DNA of 64,000 bases. Origin: an uncultured Eubacterium sp. (GTDB taxonomy: Bacteria > Bacillota > Clostridia > Oscillospirales > Acutalibacteraceae). Under the pieces are notes generated by a model. That model was not told the DNA's origin and searched no databases. It worked only from the letters and a program-made list of their open reading frames with translations. Made by a program: the position numbers and the translations under genes. Of this stretch, positions 19,806-32,841 are shown piece by piece. Location: the NCBI GenBank assembly GCA_910583925.1, contig CAJTZJ010000011.1, positions 16,590-80,589 of the forward strand, written 5' to 3'. Numbering within the stretch: the first letter of the stretch is position 1; each line of letters opens with the position of its first letter.

Positions 19806-21067
19806 TATTTCAACAATCCTTTTTCTAACATTTTCTGCGCCGCAAGCATGGCACACAGCTTTGCACTATGAAAATTCAAGCCACCCTGTATCCACGCATA
19901 ATACGGCTCTCTGATCGGAGCATCTGCCGATAATTCTATAGATGAGCCAAGTGTAAATGCACCTGCCGCCATAACCACCTTGCTGTCATATCCCGGCATA
20001 TCCCATGGTTCGGGGGAAAGATAACTGTCTATCGGGCTTCCGCTCTGGATACCCTGACAAAAAGCAACAAGGCTCTCAGGATTTTCAAGCCCTAAGGACT
20101 GAACAATATCCCCTCTTTCAGCATCAAAGGCAGGAGTTGTATCATAACCGAAATCATCAAACATCGCAGAAATATATACAACACTTTTCAATGCCTCTCC
20201 AACAGTATGCGGTGCATAAAAAAGCCCCATATAAAGCTCTCTGTTATGGCCAAGCGTTGCTCCCACCTCTCTTCCGAGACCGGGAGTAGTCAAACGGTAT
20301 GCACACTTTTCAACTAAATCTTTTCGTCCTGCAATATAGCCGCCCGTTGTTGCAATTCCACCGCCTGCATTTTTTATAAGAGAGCCTGCAATTAAATCAG
20401 CACCTACATCGGTAGGCTCCTGCTTCTGTACAAATTCGCCATAGCAGTTATCAACCATAACAATAACATTGGGATTCTTCTTTTTAACGATTTTAACAAC
20501 CTTTTCGATTTCCTCAATTAGAAGACTCGGACGAAGTTCATAACCTCTGCTTCTCTGAATATAAACCATAGTTACACAATCGTCAACAGCCTTTTCTATT
20601 GCCTCATAATCCGGTCTTTCATTTTTCAGAGGAACTTCATCATAAACGATGCCGAAATCCTTTAAAGAGCCCATTCCGCTGCCGGAAATGCCAATAACAT
20701 TATGTATTGTATCATAAGGTGTTCCCGTAACGGCAAGCATTTTATCCCCCGGACGAAGAACGCCGAATAAAGCAGTTGCAAGAGTATGCGTTCCGCAGGT
20801 AAAATTATGGCGCACAAGTGCATCCTCTGCTCCGAATATTTTTGCCCATACCTTGTCCAATGTATCTCTGCCTCTGTCATCATAGCCATAGCCGGTGCTT
20901 GAAACAAAATGCGATTCGGAAATACCGAATTCAATAAAAGCAGATTGCACTTTAAATTGATTATATTCTGCAACTTCCTCTATTTTTTCAAATTGAGATC
21001 TGCATTTTTTTATTGCCCTGTCTGAAGCACTTAAAATCTTTTTATCTATATTAAAAAAAGGATTCAT
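19805..21067 (-). CDS. PLP-dependent methionine gamma-lyase-like protein (aluminium resistance family)
   Basis: 420-aa fold-type I PLP enzyme of the COG4100 group, annotated in Firmicutes as methionine gamma-lyase family or aluminium resistance protein. The N-terminal SSTGYGYDDRGRDTLDKVWA, the substrate region VRHNFTCGTHT, the Asp that pairs with the PLP nitrogen (VMVDNCYGEFV) and the Schiff-base Lys in GSLIKNAGGG are visible. Probably cleaves a sulfur amino acid; the exact substrate cannot be told. The stop overlaps the DUF2461 start, and the start overlaps the GNAT stop (4 nt). Confidence 0.85.
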   Translation of the reverse strand: MNPFFNIDKKILSASDRAIKKCRSQFEKIEEVAEYNQFKVQSAFIEFGISESHFVSSTGYGYDDRGRDTLDKVWAKIFGAEDALVRHNFTCGTHTLATALFGVLRPGDKMLAVTGTPYDTIHNVIGISGSGMGSLKDFGIVYDEVPLKNERPDYEAIEKAVDDCVTMVYIQRSRGYELRPSLLIEEIEKVVKIVKKKNPNVIVMVDNCYGEFVQKQEPTDVGADLIAGSLIKNAGGGIATTGGYIAGRKDLVEKCAYRLTTPGLGREVGATLGHNRELYMGLFYAPHTVGEALKSVVYISAMFDDFGYDTTPAFDAERGDIVQSLGLENPESLVAFCQGIQSGSPIDSYLSPEPWDMPGYDSKVVMAAGAFTLGSSIELSADAPIREPYYAWIQGGLNFHSAKLCAMLAAQKMLEKGLLK

Positions 21068-21786
21068 TTATATATTCTCCATTTTCCTGTATTTTCAAAT
21101 CCAAGCTTTTTATAAAAACCTTCGTTTCTTTCATTTTCACGCATTAAATAAACATTTCCGCCGAAATCACAGCACATCGCGGAAACAAGTGCTGAACCAT
21201 AACCCATTTTTCTGAATTCCGGCTTCGTCTGCACGCCCGTTAAAATCGCATAATTCTTGTAAATTGACGAAAAAATTGCCGAGGAAATAATTTCATCATT
21301 GATATTAAGTGTTACTGCTTTGGCGGCATTATGCCTGATTCTATGATTTATATCAACATACCATGCTTCAAAATTGCTTTCGCCGTAATCAATAAAGTTA
21401 TATAAATCAAAAAGCGGAGGATAATCATCAATTTTTATGTATGGCATTGAAAGCTCAATGCTTTTATTTGATTTCATAACCATTCCGCTTTCATAATCGT
21501 CAGAAACAATTAGTTTTTCATCACATAAAACAGATGAAAAGCCTATCACGGAAAGAAATTCCGTAATTTCATTTTTATTTGCCTTATCTGAAAACGAAAC
21601 CGTTGCATCATAATCAAGATAAGAAATGATTGCTGTTATATTTTCACTTTCGTCTGTTTGCCGATAAAAGCGTACAAATGGATATTTACAGCCATACGCA
21701 TCCAATAATGATAAAATACGAACAGAATAAATATCCAATAAATTAAAGCCGCAAATTTGTGATTTTTCTTCAATTAATTCAATCAT
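21064..21786 (-). CDS. GNAT family N-acetyltransferase
   Basis: 240-aa protein whose C-terminal half is a GNAT domain: GVQTKPEFRKMGYGSALVSAMC (acetyl-CoA loop R-K-M-G-Y-G) and ENERNEGFYKKLGFENTGKW. The N-terminal 120 residues have no motif I recognise and may be a degenerate second GNAT domain. Overlaps both neighbours, so it belongs to the M42-lyase run. Confidence 0.8.
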   Translation of the reverse strand: MIELIEEKSQICGFNLLDIYSVRILSLLDAYGCKYPFVRFYRQTDESENITAIISYLDYDATVSFSDKANKNEITEFLSVIGFSSVLCDEKLIVSDDYESGMVMKSNKSIELSMPYIKIDDYPPLFDLYNFIDYGESNFEAWYVDINHRIRHNAAKAVTLNINDEIISSAIFSSIYKNYAILTGVQTKPEFRKMGYGSALVSAMCCDFGGNVYLMRENERNEGFYKKLGFENTGKWRIYK

Positions 21787-22780
21787 ATATTTTAGGTAAA
21801 AATGCCTTTAATAAATTCCTTGTTTCTTCAATATCGCTCTTTTTAACAACACTTGTGCCTGAATGAATATATCTGCAGGGCAGCGAAACTGCAATTACTT
21901 TGCTTCCCTTTCCGCTGGTCTGAATAGCACCTGCATCATTTCCGCCTGCAATAGCAGTTTTTGTTTGAATTTTAATATTTTCCTCTTTTGCGGTTTCAAA
22001 AGCCAGATTATACAGTGCCTTATTATAAACTGTTCTGCCGTCCATAAAAGAAACAACAGGACCGCTTCCAAGTACACAACAGCGTTCTCCGCCCGATACA
22101 CCGCATAAATCCGCAGCAGTTGTTGCTTCAAGCACAACCGAAACATCACTCTGAACCTGATATGATGTGCAGGCAGAGCCTCTTAAGCCAACCTCTTCCT
22201 GCACATTAAAACAAAAATAAGTGTCATATTCCAAATCGGATTTTATAAGCTCTATCATAAGCAAACAACCGATTCTGTCATCAAGGGCTTTGGATTTAAT
22301 AAATCCGTTTCCGAATTCCGAATAATCCGAAGAAAAATATGCAAAATCTCCAAGAGAAACATATTTTTCGGTTTCCTCTTTGCTTTTTGCTCCGATATCA
22401 ATATAAAGCTTTGAAAAATCAGGAACGGTTTTCTTTTCTTCATCAGATAAAAGATGAACTGCTTTTGCACCGATAACGCCTTTTATATTTCCGATTTGTA
22501 CAACTCTGTCTATAACAACTCTCGGATCTATTCCTCCCACGGGATGAAACTTAAGATATCCGTCTTCAGTAATATGCGTTATTATAAATCCAACCTCATC
22601 CATATGAGCAGAAAGCATAACCTTCTTTGATGGAACAGCTTTTCCTTTTTTGAATGCGATTATTGAGCCAAGTGCATCAACACTGTACTTGCAGTAATCT
22701 TTTATTTCATTAATTATGAAATCACAAACTCTTCTTTCATCACCCGAAGCTCCGTTTAACAGGCACAACTCCTTAAGCAT
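21779..22780 (-). CDS. M42 family glutamyl-aminopeptidase/endoglucanase-type metallopeptidase, copy 2
   Basis: 333-aa dizinc aminopeptidase. Zinc and catalytic residues appear in order: SAHMDEVGF, KALDDRIGC, NVQEEVGLRG, LEATTAADL and RYIHSGTSVV. Members form large tetrahedral shells that trim peptides in the cytoplasm. ATG 22780 is preferred to a start 12 codons earlier because it preserves the family N-terminus (LKELCLLNGASGDE) and keeps only an 8-nt overlap with the upstream paralogue. With its neighbour it forms a tandem pair of diverged paralogues. Confidence 0.88.
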   Translation of the reverse strand: MLKELCLLNGASGDERRVCDFIINEIKDYCKYSVDALGSIIAFKKGKAVPSKKVMLSAHMDEVGFIITHITEDGYLKFHPVGGIDPRVVIDRVVQIGNIKGVIGAKAVHLLSDEEKKTVPDFSKLYIDIGAKSKEETEKYVSLGDFAYFSSDYSEFGNGFIKSKALDDRIGCLLMIELIKSDLEYDTYFCFNVQEEVGLRGSACTSYQVQSDVSVVLEATTAADLCGVSGGERCCVLGSGPVVSFMDGRTVYNKALYNLAFETAKEENIKIQTKTAIAGGNDAGAIQTSGKGSKVIAVSLPCRYIHSGTSVVKKSDIEETRNLLKAFLPKIYD

Positions 22781-23789
22781 TTTCAGCACCTGCCTTTCTT
22801 TTAGCATAAGCAACAATCAAATCCGACACACTTTCAATGTCATTTATATCAACTACCTCAACCGGGCTGTGCATATATTTAAGCGGAATTGAAATAAGTC
22901 CGCATCGGATACCGCTTTCGGAAATGGAAATAACATCAGCATTTGTTCCTGTTCTGCCATTCATAACCTCAAGCTGGTATTTAATATTATTCTCTTTTGC
23001 AGCCTCTATCAATCCATCACAAATACTTTTATTTAAAACAGGAGAAATTCCAATCATAGCACCCTTGCCGATTTCGCCGCTTTCATCCTTATCACAGCCG
23101 GGAGTATAGCCAAATGAAACATCAACTGCTATAGCCTCATCTGCAGCTCTGCCATATGGTCCTGTTTTTGCACCTCTTGTACCTAATTCCTCCTGCGTAG
23201 AAAGAAGAACCGTTACTTTAATCGGAAGCTTCTTAAGCGCATCAAGCGCTAAAATTAAAGATGCAACGCCTGCTCTGTCATCAAGACAGTTTGAAGAAAT
23301 CTGATTATTCAAAAGCTGAGTAAACTGTCTTTTAAAAGTAATTTTACTTCCGAGAGGAACAAGCCGTTCAGCAGCTTCCTTATCAAGTCCGATATCAACG
23401 GAAACATCACTGATTTCCGGAACTTTTTTTTCATCAGAGGCTTTTTGAAGATGCGGGGGAAGTGTTGAAATTATACCATTTAAAACTTCATTTCCCCAAA
23501 CGGTTACCTCAGAACCCAAAAGCATTCTTTTATCAACTCCACCGCAGGCTGCCACCTTTAAAAAGCCATCACCGGAAACGGAAGTAACCGTCAATCCGAT
23601 TTCATCAATATGAGCATCAAGAAGAATATGATATCCTTCTCCGAATGTGCATATAACATTATTTACTGCATCCGTTTCAACCTTACCGTAAGAAGAAAGA
23701 ATATCTTTAAGCATTGACATTATCTTCTCTTCTTCTCCTCCGACAGCAGGAACAGACACTAATTTTTTTATAAGATCAAAAGTTTTCAT
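22773..23789 (-). CDS. M42 family metallopeptidase, copy 1
   Basis: 338-aa paralogue of the gene just downstream. Motifs: LDAHIDEIGLTV, NCLDDRAGV, STQEELGTRG, DVSFGYTPG and KYMHSPVEVVD. All metal and catalytic positions are kept, so both copies should be active; they differ enough in substrate-pocket regions to suggest different peptide preferences, possibly within one mixed shell (inference). Start ATG overlaps the murD stop as TAATG. Confidence 0.88.
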   Translation of the reverse strand: MKTFDLIKKLVSVPAVGGEEEKIMSMLKDILSSYGKVETDAVNNVICTFGEGYHILLDAHIDEIGLTVTSVSGDGFLKVAACGGVDKRMLLGSEVTVWGNEVLNGIISTLPPHLQKASDEKKVPEISDVSVDIGLDKEAAERLVPLGSKITFKRQFTQLLNNQISSNCLDDRAGVASLILALDALKKLPIKVTVLLSTQEELGTRGAKTGPYGRAADEAIAVDVSFGYTPGCDKDESGEIGKGAMIGISPVLNKSICDGLIEAAKENNIKYQLEVMNGRTGTNADVISISESGIRCGLISIPLKYMHSPVEVVDINDIESVSDLIVAYAKRKAGAENA

Positions 23790-25219
23790 TATTTACCAAA
23801 TCCATTAACTAATTCTTTAAATTTTCTTCCCCTGTATTCAAAGGTCTTAAATTGATCAAACGCAGGACACGCAGGGCAAAGAGAAACGATATCTCCGCTT
23901 TCCGCACAATCTTTTGCAATCTTCAATGCCTCTTCCAGGGTTTCTGCTTTCATAATTTTAATATCGCTGTTTTCATAATTTTTATCGTTCGTTACAGCAT
24001 CATAAATTCGGTCAGCAGTTGCACCGTTAAGAACAAGCAGCTTAACATATTTCAGAATGTAAGGCACCATTACACCGAAATCATTCCCCTTATCAGAGCC
24101 GCCGCAAATCATTATAATTTCACGATGAAATGCTTTTAAGCCGCTGATTACTCTTGACGGAGAGGTTGCGATAGAATCGTTGTAATACTTAACACCGTTA
24201 AATTCACGAACAAATTCAATTCTATGCTCAACACCGCCAAAAGTCTGTGCAATCTTTTTTATTGTTTCGGGCTTTACCATTCCCCAAACAGCAGTTATTG
24301 CCGTACAGTAATTTTCAACATTGTGCATACCCGGAATAACAATATCGTTTTTATTCATAACAAGTGTTTCCGTACCGTTATCATTATAAACAATATCGCC
24401 GTTTTCTTTCATATAAGCACCGTTTTTAACCGTATGCCGAATAGAAAATTCACTGAGCTTACCTCGAACATCAAACCGCATATCATGGTATACTCTGCCG
24501 CCGATTGAATAATCACAATCAGCATTTAAAATCGTTTTCTGATTGCTGCTCTGATAAATAAGAATATTTCTTTTTGCATCAACATATTCATCAAGACTTA
24601 TATGATGATCGAGATGCGTACTTTCAATATTTGTTACAACCGCAACATCAGGTTTATTTACCATATTTCCCATCGTTAAAAGCTGGAATGAAGAAAGCTC
24701 AACAACAGCAATATCATTTTCGGTAATATGTTCAAGCTCAGGCATAAGCGCCTTTCCGATATTGCCGCCAAGAAAAACGGTGTTCCCCTCTGCTTCAAGC
24801 ATTTTGGAAACGAGCGTTGTAGTTGTTGTTTTTCCGTTTGAACCTGTGACTGCAATGATTTTTGCAGGGCAAAGCCTGAAGAAAACCTCCATCTCGGTAG
24901 TAACCCTCTGCCCTCTTTCAATACATTCACCGATCCATTTATTCTGAAATGGCAGTATGCCGTGTGAGCGAAAAACCAAATCCATCTGAGGCAAAACATC
25001 AAGATAGTTTTCGCCTAAAGAAAAATGAACACCAAGCGCTTCAAGTTCCCTGCAAATTTCTTTACCGATGAATTCTTTATCTTTCCCATCACATGCATAA
25101 ACTGAAACTCCATTTTCAGAAAGCCATTTTGCACAGGGTACATTTGCAACACCCATACCAACAAAGGCAACTCTTTTGCCCTTAAGACCTTCAAGAAATT
25201 CTTTAATTTCTTTATTCAT
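23789..25219 (-). CDS. murD: UDP-N-acetylmuramoylalanine--D-glutamate ligase MurD
   Basis: Adds D-Glu to UDP-MurNAc-L-Ala in peptidoglycan precursor synthesis. 476 aa from ATG 25219, which has AAGGAG at correct distance; the frame continues 28 codons upstream without support. The N-terminal nucleotide-binding GMGVANVPCAKWL, ATP loop VTGSNGKTTTTTLV, Mur-ligase ELSSFQL and the late YNDSIATSPSRV and MICGGSDKGNDF blocks all match. Confidence 0.95.
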   Translation of the reverse strand: MNKEIKEFLEGLKGKRVAFVGMGVANVPCAKWLSENGVSVYACDGKDKEFIGKEICRELEALGVHFSLGENYLDVLPQMDLVFRSHGILPFQNKWIGECIERGQRVTTEMEVFFRLCPAKIIAVTGSNGKTTTTTLVSKMLEAEGNTVFLGGNIGKALMPELEHITENDIAVVELSSFQLLTMGNMVNKPDVAVVTNIESTHLDHHISLDEYVDAKRNILIYQSSNQKTILNADCDYSIGGRVYHDMRFDVRGKLSEFSIRHTVKNGAYMKENGDIVYNDNGTETLVMNKNDIVIPGMHNVENYCTAITAVWGMVKPETIKKIAQTFGGVEHRIEFVREFNGVKYYNDSIATSPSRVISGLKAFHREIIMICGGSDKGNDFGVMVPYILKYVKLLVLNGATADRIYDAVTNDKNYENSDIKIMKAETLEEALKIAKDCAESGDIVSLCPACPAFDQFKTFEYRGRKFKELVNGFGK

Positions 25220-25232
25220 AATAATACACTCC

Positions 25233-28710
<3,478 letters not shown>

Positions 28711-28726
28711 TTCTTAAATCCTTATT

Positions 28727-31078
28727 CTATATTGTTTCAAGCAACTCTTTGATTACAGCTGAAACCGCCTTTGGAAGTCTTGATTTTCCAAGGGCATTTC
28801 TTATTTCATCCCGTGTTTCCGCCTTATCAAAAGGCTTGTAAGCAATACTTTTCCTGAGTGTCCTTTCCTGCCAACGAGAAAGAAGGCGGATTAATTCATC
28901 CTTAATATTTTCCGTCTTCTTAAATTCAGCATTGGTAAGTTTAATTTCTATGTTGCTTTCTGCTGTAAAGTTATCAATTATGATTACAGCATTACCATTT
29001 TCATTCGTAATTTCATAATCATCGCAAATCAACTGATTCACACATAAATCTCTGAACACAAGGCGAAGCTTCCTGCTGTTCGGAATCACGCTTGTATCGC
29101 CGACAGGGCTGTTTGCAGTAAATTCCAACTGCCTCTTTTCTTCATCAAAAGATACATAAAATGCCGTTTTTGCATTATGATTCTCAAAATCCGTTTTGCC
29201 GTTATCCTCATAAAGAACAAAGCTGTTATTACCTGAATAAATCCAGATTTCAAGTTCTTCCGGATTACTGATATCATTTCCCTTGGATTTTGCAAACGGA
29301 ATAACAGCGCCCTCTTTGGCGAGAACAGGCATACTGTTTAAATCTCTGTGAAGCGTAATCGTTTTATCTCCATTATAGCTTTGACCTGTAAAAATATCTG
29401 TCCATCTGCCTTTTGGAAGCCAAGCCTGAACCTCGCCGAAATTCGTCTTTTTATTCTGCTTTGAGGTAATCGGACAAACCATTAATTCAGAGCCGAACAT
29501 ATACTGATTTTTAAATTTATACGCATTTTCATAATCGGGATAAGAATAATACATTGGCTCGCAAAGCGCAATTCCATCCTTATGATTCCGATAATCCATG
29601 GTAAATATATAAGGGATCAGACTATGACGGAGATTAAGCCATTCCTTTGCATAGCTGTAAACCTCCGAGCGATATTTCCAAGGCTCTTTGCCAAGCAGTT
29701 CCGTTGCTGTTGAATGAAGGCGCATAATCGGAGAAAAAACGCCGAACTGAAGCCAACGGATATACAAATCATCATCCCTGTATCCCATATGATGCCCGCC
29801 GATGTCATGACTCCACCAAGTATAAGCAGCATTTGCAGCATTCACAGTAAAATAAGGCTGAAAATCAAATACTTTCCAGTTAATTGCCGTATCTCCCGAA
29901 AAACCAAGCGGATAACGATGAGAACCGATACCGCCGTATCTTGATAAAATAAGAGGAATATCCCCATTTTCGGCATTATCAAGGTAATGATAATGATTAA
30001 GTGCATTGAGCGGATCAAGTCCCTTTACATCACTCTTCTTGCCTTGCTGCCAATCTATCCACCAAAAATCAACACCGTCTTTTTCATAAGGCTTATGAAG
30101 AATGTCAAAATAGGCATTCCAAAAATTATCGCTGCCGCATTGGAATTTAACTTTCTCCTTTGTTTTCGGATTCATTCCGACTGCCTTTGCCATATCCTCA
30201 TACATATCCTCGTATGAATAAACACCGTCAGCAGGATGAAGATTTAAAGTAATATGCAGATTATCTTCTTTTAATTTCCGTAGAAATTCTTTATAGTTCG
30301 GAAACAATTCTGTATTCCACGAATATCCTGTCCAGCCGCCATAATTAACTCCGAATTTTTTATCAATATCCTTTACCCAGTGCCAATCCATATCAACAGT
30401 TGCAACTGTAAGCGGAATATTTTCAGATTTGAATCTTGCCATAAGGTCCAGATATTCCTTTTGTGTATATGCGTGGTATCTGCTCCACCAAACGCCGAGG
30501 GCGAATCGGGGAATCAAGGGTACAGGTGCGCTTATTTTATAAAATGCTTTAATCGTTTCTCTGTAATTCTTTTCATAAGCAAATATGTATAAATCCTTGT
30601 TATTGCCCTCTCTCGGCTGAAATCTACCGTTTTCGTCAATTAAAACAGAATTACTGTCATCAAAAACATAAACGCCGCTTTGAGTAATTAAACCTTCTGT
30701 AAGCTTCGTTTTGCCGAATGTCATATCAAGTGTACGGCAAGTACCTTTTAAATTGCCTTTGTTATCGCATTTTATTTTTCTGCCGCTTTCTTTGATTTCA
30801 ATAAACTGCGGTTTTCCCTTATTTTTATTGATAAAGAATTTAACAGCATTCGTTTCAACAATAACTATTGAATCCGTTTCCGTCACAGAAAACTTAACAT
30901 CATCAAATTTTCTGAACCAAACGGCATAGCTTGCCAAATCAACAAACTTTTTTTCTTTGGAATATTCAAAACGGATAAGACGATTGGTAAGCACAGTTAC
31001 TCTGTAACAATCGCCGATATACATTTGATTTTCATTTGCCTTTGCCTCTGTTTTTGCAATCAGTGAAGATTTCAACAT
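28727..31078 (-). CDS. Glycoside hydrolase family 31 alpha-glucosidase-like enzyme
   Basis: 783-aa GH31 enzyme without signal peptide, hence cytoplasmic, probably acting on imported oligosaccharides. The beta-sandwich N-domain covers about residues 1-180; the barrel has ATVDMDWHWV, the nucleophile Asp in FWWIDWQQG (about 343) and the acid/base Asp in GFSGDTAINW (about 396), then WWSHDIGGH. A C-terminal extension of roughly 60 residues ends in a helical, charged tail. Specificity for alpha-glucosyl or alpha-xylosyl linkages cannot be decided. No transporter genes adjoin it. Confidence 0.88.
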   Translation of the reverse strand: MLKSSLIAKTEAKANENQMYIGDCYRVTVLTNRLIRFEYSKEKKFVDLASYAVWFRKFDDVKFSVTETDSIVIVETNAVKFFINKNKGKPQFIEIKESGRKIKCDNKGNLKGTCRTLDMTFGKTKLTEGLITQSGVYVFDDSNSVLIDENGRFQPREGNNKDLYIFAYEKNYRETIKAFYKISAPVPLIPRFALGVWWSRYHAYTQKEYLDLMARFKSENIPLTVATVDMDWHWVKDIDKKFGVNYGGWTGYSWNTELFPNYKEFLRKLKEDNLHITLNLHPADGVYSYEDMYEDMAKAVGMNPKTKEKVKFQCGSDNFWNAYFDILHKPYEKDGVDFWWIDWQQGKKSDVKGLDPLNALNHYHYLDNAENGDIPLILSRYGGIGSHRYPLGFSGDTAINWKVFDFQPYFTVNAANAAYTWWSHDIGGHHMGYRDDDLYIRWLQFGVFSPIMRLHSTATELLGKEPWKYRSEVYSYAKEWLNLRHSLIPYIFTMDYRNHKDGIALCEPMYYSYPDYENAYKFKNQYMFGSELMVCPITSKQNKKTNFGEVQAWLPKGRWTDIFTGQSYNGDKTITLHRDLNSMPVLAKEGAVIPFAKSKGNDISNPEELEIWIYSGNNSFVLYEDNGKTDFENHNAKTAFYVSFDEEKRQLEFTANSPVGDTSVIPNSRKLRLVFRDLCVNQLICDDYEITNENGNAVIIIDNFTAESNIEIKLTNAEFKKTENIKDELIRLLSRWQERTLRKSIAYKPFDKAETRDEIRNALGKSRLPKAVSAVIKELLETI

Positions 31079-31102
31079 AAATATAACCCCTTATTTATTA
31101 AT

Positions 31103-31489
31103 TTAAGAATAGGAATACGGCATTAAATCTTTCAGTTTAACAACCGTGCCTTTATGATCAACAAGAACATTTATATCTGATGAATTTTTAAGCTGCATCA
31201 TAAATTCTCTGCACGCACCGCAGGGCGGAAGCACATTCCCCTTTTTATCAACTGCAGCAACCATTTCAATCTCAAATTCGCCGTTTGTAATCATTGTTGA
31301 AAGTGCATTTCTTTCAGCACACATACCGAGTGAACAATCTGTATCAATACAAACACCTGTATAAATATTGCCCTTTTTCGTTATCACAGCGGCACCGACA
31401 CCGCCGGACCATATCTGATTGCTTATTTTCTTTGGGTTTACAACAGACCTTGCTGCATCATATAAAGTTTTCAAATTATCGTTCAGCAT
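31103..31489 (-). CDS. cdd: Cytidine deaminase family protein
   Basis: 128-aa zinc-dependent deaminase of the tetrameric CDA type: MCAERNALST supplies Cys ligand and catalytic Glu, and LPPCGACREFM the other two Cys. Typical role is cytidine/deoxycytidine to uridine in salvage; the blasticidin-S deaminase-like subgroup has the same motifs, so substrate is not certain. ATG 31489 follows GAGGTG. Gap of 9 nt after the upstream small gene. Confidence 0.82.
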   Translation of the reverse strand: MLNDNLKTLYDAARSVVNPKKISNQIWSGGVGAAVITKKGNIYTGVCIDTDCSLGMCAERNALSTMITNGEFEIEMVAAVDKKGNVLPPCGACREFMMQLKNSSDINVLVDHKGTVVKLKDLMPYSYS

Positions 31490-31498
31490 ATTTTCACC

Positions 31499-31867
31499 TC
31501 ATTGGAAATTTATATCTTCTAAGGAATAAATATATTTAAACTCAATTTTATCCTTAGCATCTTCTTCCTGACCTTTCAATTCTTCTGCAAGAGAATTGTT
31601 TTTGTCAATTATAAAGTAAATCGTCTTACAGCCATATTCAACTGCATTTGGAATAAAATAATCCTTAACCCAAACAGTATCTTCAGGATCATCTTCAAAT
31701 CCGTCACGCGTATCTGCAACATAGTCGCAATGATATTCTTTAATAATTTCTAATGCATATAATAATGGATTTCTATACTCATCAAGTCTGCAAAACTTCT
31801 TCCATTTAACAAATACAGCATTATATTCTTTGTTGTAACTAACCTCGCAGAATTCTGAATTATACAT
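31499..31867 (-). CDS. STAS/SpoIIAA-like small protein
   Basis: 122 aa. The pattern VFVKWKKFCRLDEYRNPL, YVADTRDGFEDDPEDTVWV, then FIPNAVEYGCKTIYFII and a final YIYSLEDIN resembles small STAS/SEC14-like proteins found mostly in Bacteroidetes and Firmicutes. No catalytic motif. Good AAGGAG site before ATG 31867. I give the fold assignment moderate weight only. Confidence 0.6.
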   Translation of the reverse strand: MYNSEFCEVSYNKEYNAVFVKWKKFCRLDEYRNPLLYALEIIKEYHCDYVADTRDGFEDDPEDTVWVKDYFIPNAVEYGCKTIYFIIDKNNSLAEELKGQEEDAKDKIEFKYIYSLEDINFQ

Positions 31868-31885
31868 TATTACACTCCTTAAACT

Positions 31886-32344
31886 TCACTGAATACTCAT
31901 AATATAAATCTGGCAAGGATTATTTTTATCCCATAAATTATCAATACATTCCAATTCTTTAAATCCAAGATTTATATAAAATGAATTCGTTAAATCATAA
32001 CTTTTATACTTACCTTTTTTAACAGTTTTAACCTGAATAAACTCATATCCGTTTTCTTTGGCAAAACTGTAACAGCTTTTAAAAAGTTTACTGCCTATTC
32101 CTTTATTCTGATATTCGCTGACAACGCCCATAACAGCTATTTCCACAGCATAGGAGCTTGTTTCTTTCAATGAAATAAACGCAACATATTCATCATTTTC
32201 AACATCAGCCCAAAAATAAGAATGTTTACATTCTTCTGCATATTGCAATATTCCATCCTCTAATGAAAACCATTTCGGAAGTTTTCTCAATATGTTTAAA
32301 CAGATTTCCTTTTTGAGTTGTTTGTCCGTTATATATTTAATCAT
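31886..32344 (-). CDS. GNAT family N-acetyltransferase
   Basis: 152-aa single GNAT domain: IAVMGVVSEYQNKGIGSKLFKSC holds the acetyl-CoA loop (Q-N-K-G-I-G) and NSFYINLGFKELE the closing helix. Acceptor unknown. Sits between a STAS-like gene and a Cys-motif protein in a short accessory run that starts at the promoter 33440-33469. Confidence 0.82.
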   Translation of the reverse strand: MIKYITDKQLKKEICLNILRKLPKWFSLEDGILQYAEECKHSYFWADVENDEYVAFISLKETSSYAVEIAVMGVVSEYQNKGIGSKLFKSCYSFAKENGYEFIQVKTVKKGKYKSYDLTNSFYINLGFKELECIDNLWDKNNPCQIYIMSIQ

Positions 32345-32352
32345 AAAATTGA

Positions 32353-32841
32353 TTATCCTTTTATACTTTCTATCCTTGCATTTATTAAAATTTTGATTAT
32401 TTTAAATTCTTCTACGTTCGGATTGGTAAATCTGAATGTAGTTCTGCAAATATTATTAAATTCTTTGCCAAATACAATCTTTTTCGTACCTCCTGAGCAC
32501 GAACCGCAGTTAACACAAAAATCAACATTCTCCCAGGCAATTTCTTCAAATTTATTGTCTAAAGGATAATTCTTAAACCAATCGGAACCACTATCATCAC
32601 TCCAAATGGTCAGCGGAGCAAATTGCTGTTCATCTTCTGTACCATTCAGCAAAATGTAGCATACACTTTCATTATTGTATTTTACTGAATAATAAAACTG
32701 ATTTGCCCAATACCCTGATAAGCGTTCAAATGTTAATGAATCAGAATTCAGATAAGATAAAAAATCTAATGTACTTTCTTTTAAGCCTGATGAAAAAGTA
32801 TTGCTGACAATTTTTGTTATGCTTTCAAATTCATTATTCAA
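32353..32841 (-). CDS. Hypothetical protein with conserved Cys cluster
   Basis: 162 aa, no named family. Residues about 108-118 read VDFCVNCGSCSGG, and a further Cys lies in FGKEFNNICRT, giving a possible metal site. I recall related Clostridial proteins of unknown function with the same cluster followed by FGKEF. Translation starts at TTG 32841 (GGGAG 7 nt upstream) and overlaps the upstream stop as TTGA, showing coupling to the nucleotidyltransferase-like gene. Confidence 0.65.
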   Translation of the reverse strand: MNNEFESITKIVSNTFSSGLKESTLDFLSYLNSDSLTFERLSGYWANQFYYSVKYNNESVCYILLNGTEDEQQFAPLTIWSDDSGSDWFKNYPLDNKFEEIAWENVDFCVNCGSCSGGTKKIVFGKEFNNICRTTFRFTNPNVEEFKIIKILINARIESIKG

